Shown in pieces: positions 12,294 through 26,659 of a stretch of 64,000 nucleotides of DNA (the first letter of the stretch is position 1; every line of letters begins with the position of its first letter). The notes under the pieces are model-generated. The model saw nothing but the letters and a program-made list of their open reading frames with translations. It made no database searches and had not been told where the DNA came from. Source of the stretch: Ichthyophonus hoferi. Its lineage: Eukaryota; Opisthokonta; Ichthyosporea; Ichthyophonida; Ichthyophonidae. The translations under genes were made by a program, and so were the position numbers. Location of the stretch: the NCBI GenBank assembly GCA_002751075.1, contig NAOQ01000110.1, forward strand, positions 68,209-132,208, read 5' to 3'.

Positions 12294-15200
12294 TTATTGA
12301 TTAACAACAACGCAAGTTAAAACATAGGAAGGGTTTGCAGAGTACATTCGCTTCCACTCTATTATTTCTACATTTTCGTGTTGTATATATATATCTATAT
12401 CTATATCTATATGGGTGTATGGGTGTTTTGGGGTAACAAAATAAATCTGTAAATATTCAACTAAATGGGATCTACAGTAGGTATGACGAAGATATTCCAT
12501 ATATCAGGAACAACATAATATATATGCATTTAATTTATTGATTATCTTGCAGTATATATGTTTGATATCTGCTACATATACATATAGATATAGTTATGGC
12601 TCTACTACTATTTTATGTTTTTTATACGATTGATTGTTACAGAAAAAAAACTGCAAAACACTGCAAACAACCCAAAAGAGAACAGAATATATCTCGTTAA
12701 CGCCAAGATGGAATATGGAGAGGGCTTTGCAATTACGTTCGCATTCGCGTATTATTACGGTTCTTGTGTATCGGACCGGCGTGCAGGATCTGGAAACGAG
12801 TCAATAGAGTCAGTGATAATATAGATTAGAGTACTAGTTATTAAAAACTATTATTGTATAGTATAATGTATAATAGTATATTATACGTTGTATTGAATAT
12901 ATCTAGAGGATAATTGAAAAGAACAAATAAAAATTATAATTTGAAAATGGCATATAATATGAACCAGTCCAGTCGGTGTAGTAAAATATAATAGTAGACT
13001 GCAGAATATTGAATATTATTATTTGATAGTATATTATATTATATATATATTGTATTGTATCTGGAAAATAATCTGTAAGAATATATAAAAACTACAATTG
13101 ATAATGACATAAGTATATACTAAGTTATTTAATGGTCAAATAAAATATAGTATAATATATCGATAGCGCTTTTGATCGGTTACCTATTAGCCATCATTTC
13201 AACTAATTCTTATGTGAGCTACCCTAATTTCTGTAACTCGTTGGTTTCTTTATACTGTATTTTTATTAAAACCAATAACAAAGAGACCCTAAAATAATTA
13301 CAAATCATGCAATTATGACAGTATTATGATAAAGACTAAGTGAGCTTGAAGGTATAAAGATATTTTCTAAATAAGAAGTACAATATACTATTATACTATT
13401 ATATAATAACTATATATATTACCTTGGAATTGCTGCCAGAATTGTCGCATACCCTCATCCATTCGTCTTTTCTTATTTTCCTGTGTACGTGCTTGTCTTA
13501 CATCCTCTATAATGTATGAGCGTTGCTAGGTTAGTAGTATTCATTAAAAATTCCTAGAGATATTACCAACCAATGAAGGGATCAAAATGGGTGATAAATA
13601 TGAGAAATAATTTCTTGGGGAATAAATATAAATATAGACATGTATAGGTTTGTATAGGTAAAACAACCGTGTGACAATCAGAAACAATGATTAATAAATA
13701 AACTGCTCGATGTGTATAGCATAACATGGCACAACAAACACTCGAGATCATACACTACAATTCCCCATAAGAAACATAAAACTCTTATTCTAGCTTACGA
13801 ATGGACGTTTCTCTGTATTAATTCAACGAATATTATAACAATAATAAGTAAAAATATAATATCAAAGTGACTTGAAAGTGCTAATTCCAACAAAAAAACA
13901 GATAGTAGACAACAAAAAAAAAAAAAAAAAAAAAAAAANNNNNNNNNNNNNNNNNNNNNNNNNNNNNNNNNNNNNNNNNNNNNNNNNNNNNNNNNNNNNN
14001 NNNNNNNNNNNNNNNNNNNNNNNNNNNNNNNNNNNNNNNNNNNNNNNNNNNNNNNNNNNNNNNNNNNNNNNNNNNNNNNNNNNNNNNNNNNNNNNNNNNN
14101 NNNNNNNNNNNNNNNNNNNNNNNNNNNNNNNNNNNNNNNNNNNNNNNNNNNNNNNNNNNNNNNNNNNNNNNNNNNNNNNNNNNNNNNNNNNNNNNNNNNN
14201 NNNNNNNNNNNNNNNNNNNNNNNNNNNNNNNNNNNNNNNNNNNNNNNNNNNNNNNNNNNNNNNNNNNNNNNNNNNNNNNNNNNNNNNNNNNNNNNNNNNN
14301 NNNNNNNNNNNNNNNNNNNNNNNNNNNNNNNNNNNNNNNNNNNNNNNNNNNNNNNNNNNNNNNNNNNNNNNNNNNNNNNNNNNNNNNNNNNNNNNNNNNN
14401 NNNNNNNNNNNNNNNNNNNNNNAAAAAAAAAAAAAAAAAATAGTAAGAGCAACGCATTGACATATATACCAGATGGCAGATATATATACGGAATGTGTGG
14501 TAATGTCAATCTACTATGAAAGAACACAATGCAATGCAGCAATACAATATAACACACTCTCTGCCATACTAACAGCCTAGCTACCCACCTGAAGGAAGAT
14601 ATATATATGGTATAGGGGGTGACTCTGTTCCATCTTCAAAGTCAATAATCTTTAAATGAATCCGTGTTGGTTCAGTCACATTTACATTGTGGTAGGGAGG
14701 CATTTCTACCATACTGCATACCCATATATATTAGTCATTGGTCTGTAGAGTACTACACATGGTGTATTATTGTATTATTGTATTATATGTAGTTATTAAA
14801 TCAAAATAGGTATTGATCATTATTGTAGATAGAAAAGCTCTTATTTCATATTCACAATTGTAATATAATAAAACCACATCCACTCTTTAAATATAGCTCA
14901 TTTTGATTGTACTTTTAATTTTAATGTTAAAAATAATGGCCGGAAGGGAGGGGTGATATTTAATCAATAATATAATAACTCCAATAGACACTGGTATTAC
15001 TATACTAGCTGTATCTTATTTGGAGGTTATTAACATAGCATAGCATTGATTTGTATGATAATATAGATCACATTACACATAAGTCGATATCACAATATAA
15101 TACAATCCATACTACTATACTATACTATACCATATTATACACTAAGCAGTACTCACATACCACAATACAATACAGTATGATATTACATTACACCATCATA

Positions 15201-18200
15201 AAATCCATAGCACTTACATAGCGTACTGGTGGTGAAAGGCCAGGTATCTCACAGGTAGTACACATACACCCAGTGGTGGATTGGTCCCTGGTTCCATCCG
15301 CCATTGAGCCCTAAAAATCAATGTGTAAGCTTATAAGCTTATAGGCATATACATATACTTATATATAAGGTAGTCAGAATTAATAACTCACGTGTCACTC
15401 TTTATCGCTGACACATCTTGAGTAGTAAAAAGGCGACCTTGTAATTGGAGGGACGCATCAGAGAGGAACATAGTAGTAGTACCTATTAATGAAATAGTGT
15501 TAGATATATATATATAGCCAATAGCACAGGAATATAACAAAAGATAATAAACAAATAGAAAAGTACTATACAGGCACGCTAATAGAAGCTCGTGTCCCAC
15601 TTACACCTAACTACGGTCTATATTTTATCCTATTTTTAAATATATATATTTCAGTTAAATCATAAAAGAACTTGTGTGTACTCTATTCTTTTGTCCTCAT
15701 ATAATGTACAATAGTAGAAAAACACTATAATACAGTAGAATATAATACAATAGAAACATAAAATAAAATGAGCACAACATAAATTAAAATGACACTACTA
15801 TATAATATAATTTATAATTTACAATCTATCACATAATAACATAACACCAGTAATTACCTCGTCGAACCTTAGAGCATAGCAATACAATTTCATTCTGGCC
15901 CGTAACTGGGCCAAAAGCATGCGAAACTTTATTAACCATCAGCTTAGCTGTAGGACGAGAAGTCAGTATACTAGTAGCATAAGCTTGGTAGTTAATGGTA
16001 TCATACATATCCATCTATATGGTTTAATTGCTCGCTATAACGCTAAAGTTATTGTTGTATATGTGGTACAATTATTTATTATATATCAACTTAACATATT
16101 AATTGTTTGATAAGCTAGCATAGCTTGTAGTTTAGTAATATTTGAAAATATACCCATCCAATAAAGTACTTTGTTTAAAATAGGAATCTATAGATTACTC
16201 TCAACACCTTCAATAACTGCTAATACTCATGTATTGAAATATATGGATGAATGATCTTAACCAATTAAAATACATAGAAATTAATTAGAAATATATAGAC
16301 TGACGATAAATTACTTCTAATTAAGACTGTGACGTAATGCATGAACACAAAGTAGGATTCTGTCCAATTATATGCGTGGATACGTAGGAGAACGTCTCAA
16401 TGTAGTACAATATAATATTGTATAGGTGCAACAACACACACCAAAACCAATGAAAGCTAACCATTAAATACTGGTTGTGACGTAGCACAGCCGTAATAGG
16501 TAACATCTTGATGTACGAAGGTGATTTCAAACCTTAGTCGCACTGCCCGCTGATCTTCCTGTGTATTACATTATATTAATACCTACTTATGTACAGCATT
16601 CTGTTGTGTAAGTATACTATATATATATATAGTCTGGTATGAAGATAAAATATACTATTATATGTAAATTTGTAATGGATCATGATTATGTACATAGTGT
16701 AAGCATATTCACATATATACACTTTACACCGCAATATGAACTTTTTTTTGTATACACATAAATGCATGCATACATATACCAGAGATACAATATAATATAT
16801 TATTATATGTATGATAAGACATTGCAACATAATTGCACATATATTAATTGATGTAGATATGCTCCTATTCCAATTATTATATATATACATGTAGTAAGTA
16901 ATACGAACTTTATTTCGTCTAGCACTCCCTGGTTCAGCACTGCCTTGTTTAGACATGAGAACTGTCAAGTTATCAAAGCTGGTGGAGACAGCATATGTTA
17001 GTGCATCTATGGTTGTAATAATGGTATAATATTTTATATCAGAATAACTATTATACATGTTGTTATACATACTACAATGAAGACTAAATATCTGTTACCA
17101 TGTACTATGTCTTTTATCAATAGAAAAAATAAACGAAATAAATATTAGGTAGAACTACATCGCAATAAAGTAAGTGTATGTATACTAACACACACCAATA
17201 CTACGAATAGCAAAAAAAAAAAAAAAAGTTAAACGAAATAGCCGACCATGGGCGTACCGTTTTTGGGTGACGTTACTATAACTTTAATTTTTAAAAAAAA
17301 AATAAACTTATAATGTTACTGTTACGGGCAGAGCCAAAACCATGATATCATAGCATTCTGAGTGAAACCCACTTTTCCGCCATTTAAATACTAGCCAATA
17401 GGTTAATATTTATGATCCATCGTTTCTGGTGCTTGTCAAGTTTGTTAATATATTGTAGTATAATCTAATACAATATTCCATTATATACTATGATATATTA
17501 TATTATAATCTAATAAGCATCCTTTCCAGGATAGCTCTCATGGTTTTACATAGAAAAAGTAAAACAATACCCCAACAGCATGACATAACAACATACCATA
17601 ATATAATGATAAATAACTTACATAGCCTTTCGCTCAACCCCCATTAGTAGCACACTAGTTCCACCAGCCAGTTCGTGGAAGTGGGGACTGGATTCTCCTC
17701 TCTCATCTACAGTCTAAGGATAGGGAACAAAGGAATGGTGATTAGTATTTGGAGTGATTAAGATAAAACACAAGAAATTCAAAACGAGAGGTAGAGAAGA
17801 TGAAAAATTTGGATGTGTTTATATATATTATACTATATTATATAGTGCCATATCATACCATGTTATAATATACCCTATCACAACCTACCTTGGTAACCAA
17901 GCGCACAGTCATAGCTGCGCCTGAAGGTACGATATTAAAATATTTAGGATTGATCTGCAAAAGAAACGGAATAGTAATTAGTACAGAAAAACAGGTTGTT
18001 TGCATGTAGTTTAGCTATGTAATAGCTAGGTAATTATTAATTATTTAATCTTCGGAAAAACGAAGAGTTGTGCTTGCTCGTGTCTGTAGATGTATTGGAG
18101 TGTACATTGAGTATTCGCTATTTTATTGTATTGTGTAAGCAATTATTTGGGAAGAGATTCTAGATTGGAAAGATACTATGTACACCATAGAGAAATAGAA

Positions 18201-20851
18201 TAGATAACATGAGGATAGTGTATTGTATTGCATTGTGTAGATATGTATAAGAGTTTCTTTTTATTATTTATGTATGTGTATATGAGTGCAACTATGTATA
18301 CTTGTATAGTTTCATTAATGTACTGACTGACGTTTCAAAGATGCCCTTGTATTTATGTATGAATATATCAAGCAAATAAAGCAAATGCACCAATAGAAGA
18401 AAGTACATATATACATCAATGACATAATACATAGCTCTGATAACTAGCCAATCTATGTTATCGTACAAAAAAATAATTGGATTAATGCTGATAATAATAA
18501 TAATAAATAAATAATATATCATAAAAGTAAACAAAACCAAAAAGATATAAAAGTTATATAGCTATAGGCCTAGAAATATTTTATTCCAATTTAAATTGTT
18601 TATACAATTGGTCTACGTAGTCGGTTGAAAAATAAATATTATAAAAAAGTCCAAATACATTGCAACAGCTGTAATGTTTATAACAGAGAGATACTCATTC
18701 AAAGTATTGAACTCAAAATATACAACTATATCCTGTACTATGTATGATATGGAAAATATTGTCACTTAGAGGTAAGGTATAATTGATTGTATTAAATGTG
18801 AAAAACAATAAATCTTAGCTGATATTTTGTTTTTAAAAAATACTTATGTATTCAATTCAAATAGAAATAGGTAATATATCTAGGGTATGTTAGTCGGTGT
18901 AAAGAAATAATAAAAATAAACACATAAGGCGTGGCTAAGGGTACTGCTAAAGATGTTCTATACTAGTAAGTAATTTGTATACAGTGGTACGTATGTATGT
19001 ATACTATACTAACGTGAAACTGAAACTTGTTGGGCATCCATCAATAACGGCACATGTAACAGATAATAATCAAATCATAAACATAAGCATACAATAATAC
19101 ACATAAGACACTTACTTGAACCTCAGGATATCCTTTATCCGCTTCTAAAGATCTTTCTCTTTGCTCGCTTTTATAACGGAACCTTCCAAACGGAGCAGGC
19201 TGGTTGGTGATAATCACCAAATCTCTTATAAACGTGACATCACCCCTAGGTTGTAACATGTTCTGTGTATCTCCTACCCCACCTGGAATTAAACCATGTG
19301 ATGGCTGTTGTGGCAATATCTGTTGACTAGAACTGGGCTGTACGGCATGTTGCTGGGTCTGTCCCAACTGGGAACCAAACATGACTTGACTGTCAAAGGG
19401 TGTATTGATATGCAGTTCTTGGAAATTGATTCCACATAGTGAGGGATTACTGCTGCTAGGATTAGGAGGGTCTAGCATTGGTTGGACAATATTATTAAAA
19501 TCATTTCCCTTGCTAACCTCTCCGCTCACACCCGTACTTGATCTACGAAAGCTGGTAGCGTTGGCGTCGGAGAAGGGAGAGTTGTTGGAGGAAAACTGTT
19601 GAGGAGGGGCAGAGTGCATGCTACTCATTCCCAGAGTGTCCAATTGCTGTTGGGATCATAGAATAAATACAATATAAGCTGTTTATTTGATAATATTGCT
19701 CGAGGAAAGTATTCCACTGCTATATTATAGTAATATATATCTCGTATTGTAAAAGACATCCTTTAGCGTGTAGGAAATTTAAACGTTTGTTATACCGTGC
19801 GATCCTAATAAAATGATTTATGTTGTGTATTTATGTCATGTATGTTAGTTATGTATATGATTAATAAGAGTATTATTATTAAATTATTCTTATACGATTT
19901 TATAAATCTATATATGTATACCTAATAATTTGTACAACATGTCTAGTTTAATATACTTATACTTTATGCTTTATATATATATGGATATCTTATGCATATA
20001 TTTTATATATTAAACTGCATACAAATATAACTAACTTGAAACTATCTAGATCGGAGTCGATTTATCTAACCGTCAAAATACAATCCTATAATTAATATAA
20101 TTAATAGTAATAATTAACAAGATTTTGTTTGTATATTATATAGATAATTGTATGAACCAGTTTCTATAAGAATTCATGTAGGGAGGGAGGGAGGGAGGAT
20201 GGAAAGTTTAGTAATGCAATTATACTAGTAAAACATACATAACACAGAGATATGATATACATATATCTACCTATACACATAGTTTCTATCTCATTCAGAT
20301 AGGCTAGTCCTCCTGCTATACGAGTATTTATGTTACTAACCTAACTGACTCAAGAAAAGAAAAAAAAGAAAAACAGAAAAAAAGAAAAAAAGTGGGAAAG
20401 AAAAACCATCGCCTACTTGTCCCAACACTGGTGCATTAATGCCGCTTTGCGACCCCGACTCTCTACTATTGCGCTGGTTAGCATAAAAAGAATCAAGGCC
20501 ATTTTGACTAGGAAATCTTGTTTCTCCGCTCATGCTTTTACTCATGGTTTTATTATCAGGCAAGCTTATAGACATTCCCGACGTCTCTGAGTTAGTAGGG
20601 AAGTGATGTTGCATCATGTTACTGCCATTCTGGCCTCCTTGCAGTTGGAGAGAGCTTCGTTGTTGAAGTATTTGGCTTTGCCGCTGTCGATACATATTTT
20701 GTCGGTCTTCTAGCAGTTGCTGTTGTAGTTGCTGTTGTTGCAATTGCCAATTAATGTTTTCCTGTTGGTGCCAACGGTTACTGATACCTTTGTCCTCGGG
20801 AAGCATTAAACCCTCTAACTCTTCAAGTTGGAAATGGTTATGCCCAAGCAT
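12294..20851 (-). CDS. Rel-homology (NF-kB-type) transcription factor, 12 exons
   Basis: Predicted dimeric DNA-binding factor of the Rel/NF-kB class, acting in the nucleus after cytoplasmic retention. Minus-strand exons: 20851-20417, 19646-19116, 17954-17889, 17713-17622, 16978-16909, 16558-16462, 15947-15858, 15482-15392, 15310-15218, 14713-14589, 13506-13423 and, less surely, 12367-12294; all phases agree, about 615 aa. The N-terminus (about 250 aa) is Gln/Ser-rich with a likely coiled coil (residues 35-70). The Rel DNA-binding half starts near residue 285 with F-G-R-F-R-Y-K-S-E, then K-G-Y-P-E-V, P-H-F-H-E-L-A-G, F-D-N-L-T-V and V-R-L-R-F-E. The IPT half has N-E-I-V-L-L-C-S-K-V, H-H-Q-Y-A-I and M-P-P-Y-H-N. 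A basic N-K-K-R-R follows where Rel proteins carry the nuclear signal. The usual loop Cys is Ser (about residue 305). No ankyrin repeats were found. NFAT is the alternative, but the IPT motifs fit NF-kB better. Confidence 0.82.
12400..13422. other. Last intron of the Rel gene or spacer, no other gene seen
   Basis: AT-rich sequence with a small (atatct)n stretch near 12,385-12,415. A plus-strand 69-codon frame at 12,615-12,824 has no recognised motif. Confidence 0.4.
13939..14422. other. Assembly gap (N run) in Rel gene intron 10
   Basis: A run of N flanked on both sides by poly-A (13,911-13,938 and 14,423-14,440). The exons on either side join in phase and in the right order (IPT end, then basic segment), so no Rel-homology coding sequence need be missing. 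Confidence 0.95.
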
Positions 20852-22396
20852 CTTTATGATAGCTGTTTTTGTTGTTGTTCTTTTTACGTTGTGGTATATA
20901 AAATATGGAGTCTCGTAGCAGATTTGTGCCTATATATTCAAGGTCCTGGATCCTAATATATAGCTCTATACTCTACGCCTGTAGAGAATGTATAGTATAA
21001 GGTAGAGATTTAAAGTGCTAGCTTATATGCTATATGGTTACCATATAAAATTGTTAAAATAATTGTATGTTTGTCCTTGCAGCTACTATCGCTACCAAAA
21101 ATAGATTATTAAACAGTAGAACTATTATTTATTTTAAGTTACTACTGCTTGTAAACCTGGACCGTTTGTACTAATAATCCATATGTTCTCAAACGCAACT
21201 TACGACGTATGTTATAAATACAAACAAATGCATATATGCTTTTAAAATCAGTAATCTATTTTAAGAAATTAAACAGGCACATGCAATGTGGTTGTAATGT
21301 AGTGGTTTATAATATAGATTGTTGACATGGATTCAAATAAGCACCTGAAACTATATACCCTACAAAGTAGCCAATTGTTGCCTGAACATTTGAAGCATGG
21401 GTTTTTGGCATATAATATATGCGTTGATTCTTATGATTTTATAAACTGATACCCTAGACCTATGTATATCCTTGAGATTTTAACCTAATTATAGATGATA
21501 TATAGATATATATATGTATAGAAAGAGCTTTAGTGCTTTATATTTGTTATTTATTAAAGATTTGAGTAAAAGAGGAAAAAGAAAATTTCCTAATTTTATG
21601 AACAATTATTGGTAAATAGCCGCCAGGCATAAGCAAGCATAAGGTGGTACCGTCCACTAAATACTAGGCTAACAAATAGACCACTAATAGGAATAGCCAT
21701 AGATAGGAATAGATAACCTGGCATTCCTTGTTCTTAGCTAGCAACTAGTTCGCAACATTATTATCGGATAGTTTTACCAGTGGTGACCTGGGGTTAACCC
21801 ATAAACGCTAAACTCCTCCTTATCTTGGTTAACATAAGTCATAATCATCAAATAATATTTAAAGTCAGATAGATATATGGTCTTATCCCATATTTCTTAT
21901 TGGACAAGCTCGTTGGCTCCCATCTATAGAAAATAATAAAAGAAAATTGAAAATGCCGAAGTTTTGATATAAATATAATTATAAATAAATATAGTTCACC
22001 AAAAGCACATATTATAATACAATAAACCATACTCCTATATTACTCAGCTACGATCATTTTATGTTTCTCAGCGGTAAATAAATGGTGTAATATATGTTTC
22101 AAATAACAAACGTTCGCTCTCTAGATTATATAAAATTTTATATGAATTATTATCTAATAATAGTTTGGACAGAGTTAACTATCGTTGATACTTATAAATT
22201 GATCTTTATAGTGCATTAATGGGAGCTGCGAGAATCCTCACAACTTATATCAGGTTATGTATATGCGCGACTTCAAAATAAATAGAAAGCAAATGATATA
22301 AAATAAAGGCTCATATGTTAATTTAACTATTATTGAAAAACCATGCCTTACTTAATCCGGGGCTAAATCTGACAGCCACTATAAATAACTTATAAA

Positions 22397-22447
22397 TAAA
22401 TGAACGGAACCCAACTAAAATAAATGTTCCCGAGTTCTGTTCATTTA
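22397..22447. repeat. Short inverted repeat
   Basis: taaatgaacggaac (22,397-22,410) is matched by an almost exact reverse complement at 22,434-22,447, with one mismatch in 14. The loop is 23 bp. It could be a small hairpin or the ends of a tiny deleted element. Confidence 0.6.
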
Positions 22448-24289
22448 GAATAATAATAATTAATATACAGGCACGCTCGACCAATAACCAGGGATGCTCT
22501 GTTCTAGATGGTTCTGTAACCCTAGATTTTGATGGTTAGTTCACATATATGGGCATTTAAGCGTTGCGGCTGGCATTATTTATATGAATGGTGTGTGATC
22601 ACGTGTGTCCTTTTAACCAGCCAATAAGGACACATTTCTATGAGGGATATTTTCGTTACGGCAAATTTTCATTGCGAATCTTTTTTTGTCTTCATACCGC
22701 TATTAGTGTGATAAGATACGGATGCTTTCTTCATTTGTTCCTATTATTATTATACGTCAAGCAAGCAAGCATTTGGATGTACGTAGGCCTGGATACGTAG
22801 GCCAAAATCTGCAACATTTTCTAATATAAGTTTATCCTTAACTTTATTTTTTTTAAAAAAAATATATTTAATTTAAAATATGAAAAAAAAAGATTCAGAA
22901 TATTATTGACAAGCTCTTATAACATTTTTATGCATGGCAATCAAATCATAGTATGGAAAATGAAATAGAGTGAGATGATGACCAGCGTCAGTTTCTCTAG
23001 CAGGCCAAACTGCATTGTTGGTCGGATGCTAGATTTTACATAACATCGAAAAAAACAATATCATTCTCGATTCTTTTTGTATTCCCTTTTTGTCCCACTA
23101 TGATGTCAGCACAAATGTATATCGGTCAATCGGAATATGAGGGATCCCACTCTCATAGCCTCTTTTCTAGTATCAAACTATAAACCAGTCCGATCGGGTA
23201 AATAATTTGCAAAATAAAGCAGCGCCCTGCTTTAAGACAAATGAAAGAACTGGCAAGCTCCTAATAAAATGGATTAATACACTCTCTAGCGCCGAGAAGA
23301 AAACATCTATTTGAAGACCAAATATAATTGGTAGGAAAGAACTTAATATATTTTCCCAAAGTAATCTTAACTAAAAATGGTCCGGCTAATGCTGCGGAGT
23401 GCCCTTGTTTTTTTTCTGGCTGGCTGGATAATTTAGAAGCAGATAACGAAAAAAAAATAGTACTTAATCTAGTAAAAACAAACTGGCCTGCCTCTTTTGA
23501 CTTAACTATTATTTGTATATTCTATATCGTATTTCTAATGTAATAATGCATACCTTGTATATAAATTTAATATTTTTTATGCATAGCAACTGTTTTAAAA
23601 TATATGCTTTATGAACATAACAAGGGACAGCACATATTTTCTCTTCTTCTTATGTAATAATTAATAATAGGTCTCGTTATCTATATCATTGTGTTATACA
23701 TATTTTTTAAATCCGTATGTGAGCAGTAGTAGCAGTCGTACTTTATTTTCAACCTCTTTGTATTTTATCTTTTCATAGTATATTATTTAGTCATAACTAC
23801 TACTTCCAATGATTCTTATTTTGGTGTGTGCATGGCTCCAGAACATCTATTGATTTGTTCAAAAGTATCTTTTTATCAACACCTTATCCAATACACAAAC
23901 ATTAAGCATTGATACCGTAACTGTGAATTATTGTTGTGATTGGCTGGGTTTTCTTGAGCTATCCTCTAAAGGATCAAATAAATGCTAATCAATCATCCCG
24001 TGTGCTCATAGGCTAATATACTAAGGAATTAAAATATGAAAATATGGACCACTAGCTTAATGTTAGCAACGCCTTAAAGAGGTAGGATGCATGTAAGTGG
24101 ATGGAGCTCAAGATAATTTTAATCTTGCATGCAATAAGCCTAAATCTGGTGAAGACCCTCACCGTAACCGGCATTGTAAGGTTCTCACGTGATAAGTAAT
24201 AAATGATATTATCTATCAATTAATTGCCGATCTTCTGCGGGCTTCCACCACAGTCACTTTCTAAAGGCTATACTAAAACAATTCCTTTC

Positions 24290-24319
24290 ACACTGGCTTG
24301 GCAGTATTTTTGCCAGTGT
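24290..24319. repeat. Hairpin-forming inverted repeat
   Basis: acactggc at 24,290-24,297 and gccagtgt at 24,312-24,319 are perfect 8-bp arms. An alternative inner pairing of tggca (24,299-24,303) with tgcca (24,311-24,315) exists. The surrounding 24.1-24.5 kb is less AT-rich than its neighbours, but no gene was recognised. Confidence 0.55.
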
Positions 24320-25278
24320 CTGTCATTGCTGCTGCTACAGTCCTGACTGATTTCTTACTGGGCTGCGTGCGTCACCCGTTGTAAGGGAGATCTAGGCCAA
24401 ATACTAACCCAATAGAATCGGCTAGTCAAAACTTATGCCTTAACAACATACCCTCAGTGGCGGGAGATCCCCCAGCCGCACACTTGATAGGTTAACATTC
24501 TTACTTAATGTCCATTAGGAATTTCTTGTTTGTACAAGTAATTTGCGCTTTATCATTTGTTGTTTTGGTAAAATTGGAATGGGATGGTGAATTACCAGTG
24601 ATTCGGGAGAAAGTAACAGGGACTTGTCTATATCTTCTCTTTAAGAAATGTAATGGATAAAATAAAAGTTGTGTTGTAGCCCCGAATTTCTTATATATTA
24701 ATTAATACAATAAATAACACCAGTTAGAAATATTAAATTGGATGTGAGATATCACCTTGCACATGCTCTAACTTAACATTGATCTACAGGATAGCATTTA
24801 AAACAGCCTGAATGATCCAATCAATAATCAAGTATCAAGTACTTCAATCTGCAGCCAGTTATCCAAATAAAAATAAAAAGGATGCCATTATACATTTTAA
24901 AATATGAGAATTGCATAATTTTTCAATATCGAACCATCTTTGGCGTTGATAAGCCTTACATGGTCTGACATGTAACATGTATCTTTATACTATTGGTTGT
25001 TATATGGTAGGTTTAATCTGCTATTATAGATATTTTATTTATCTGACCATTAGGTGCTTGTATGGCTTCTCTGCATATGAATGAGGTGATTTACATAACT
25101 TAAATTTTCCCATAGTACTTTAAACATCCATCTGCATTGCTTTAAGTCTCACCTAAACAAATTTCAATTTTAACAATAAACTAAATATGCATGGATGGCT
25201 GTGGATTAATATTACGGGTACATCCAATTCACACATACGTATTGAAATAATTGTGTAATTAGAATGTAAATCGGCTAA

Positions 25279-25322
25279 ATTTGAAACTACAATAGCTTCA
25301 ATTTGAAACTACAATAGCTTCA
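25279..25322. repeat. Perfect 22-bp tandem duplication
   Basis: The 22-bp unit beginning atttgaaactac and ending agcttca occurs twice with no mismatch (25,279-25,300 and 25,301-25,322). Identity means it is recent. Confidence 0.85.
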
Positions 25323-26659
25323 GAGGCAACAGAAAAACAGCTAGTTATTTGGAACAAAACAATAGACTTTGTATATACTTGTAGTAGGATGATAACTAAG
25401 ACAAGCATACTAATTTGATCTGTCCCTAGACTTTCTAGTTTCATATTAGCTCTAATACTAGTCGGCCGCTCCTGAACATGCATAAACATGGACTACATGA
25501 GTAAAACTTGCCCTATTCGCCTACTTAATTTTGAACCTCCCCGGGAGACATCACACTTGTCTCAGATCTTTTCTTTATCTTTTCCACCGCCTTTCTATAG
25601 TAAAATAGACAAACTGAAAAACTTTCATACACTATTAAATTTACTTGTCATATCTTAAATGCGTTGCTAAATTAACCTTTTTGTTGTTATAATCCTATAG
25701 AGCTGGTTAGTATCGCAACCTTCATACAGGATTTTTCCTTATTGGAGACCAATGCGTCTGAAGAGAAAACTCTAGATGTCTAAACTATAGTCAGTCATAG
25801 ATGGACGGTACAAATAGGTTATAATCGGATGGATTGCCTATAGGCGTGTTTTTAACTAGAAAGTTAATAATTTGGATGTGCGAGATTTAGGAGCAGTTTA
25901 TACAGTTAATTGGGTAATTATTAGCTGTGTTATTTATAGATAGCAAGATTCCGATATCACATTAGTGCATCTAGAACAATCATGCTGAGAAAAATATTAG
26001 TATTGTAAGTTCTTCGTGTCCGTGTCCAAGTAATTTTAACATGTTCAAGCCCTTTTCCTATGGGATTTTCCCGCTAAAATATTTTACAAACTGGTTTATA
26101 AATTCATGTGCATGGGGATGTACACCAACTTTATCATGTGACCAAACTATGTATGGCTTAAACCTTAAACCACTCCACATTTTTATGCTTACTATAACTG
26201 CAATTTCACTAAGTAATACAATTGCAATATTAAATTTATAAAATAAGTAAACTGATTTCGTTTTTGTGGTACTTGGTTGTTCAACATATTATGCAACCCC
26301 ACACCATACAGGATTGAAAAGTCATTGCCACCTATTTTAAAATGAAAGCGTTTTCTACATTGACTAAGTTTTCTTTTCTTTTTTGACGTTGAGCATATTA
26401 AATTAAACTAAAGAAGGTAGATGTGAGGTGTGTGGAATGATAATATGACATCTAGATTAGAATAGTATGAATATATAGATGGTTGGGTAGCATTAAGAAG
26501 AGAAGGACAAGAAAAAATGTAACTGACGTAGACATGTTTAGATCAAAACCATATTAGCAGATACGGCACACCTACCTCTAGTATCATCTTATTTGATCGC
26601 AAGTATTCCTATGTTAGGCATACCTTAAGTAACCTATTACATCCGTTAGTATGTTATTG

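Noticed and set aside
12615-12824. Plus-strand 69-codon frame as a small gene
   Set aside because: No motif, no splice or regulatory support, and it lies inside the probable last intron of the Rel gene on the other strand.
13795-14557. Frames of over 200 codons on both strands
   Set aside because: They are mostly N from the assembly gap.
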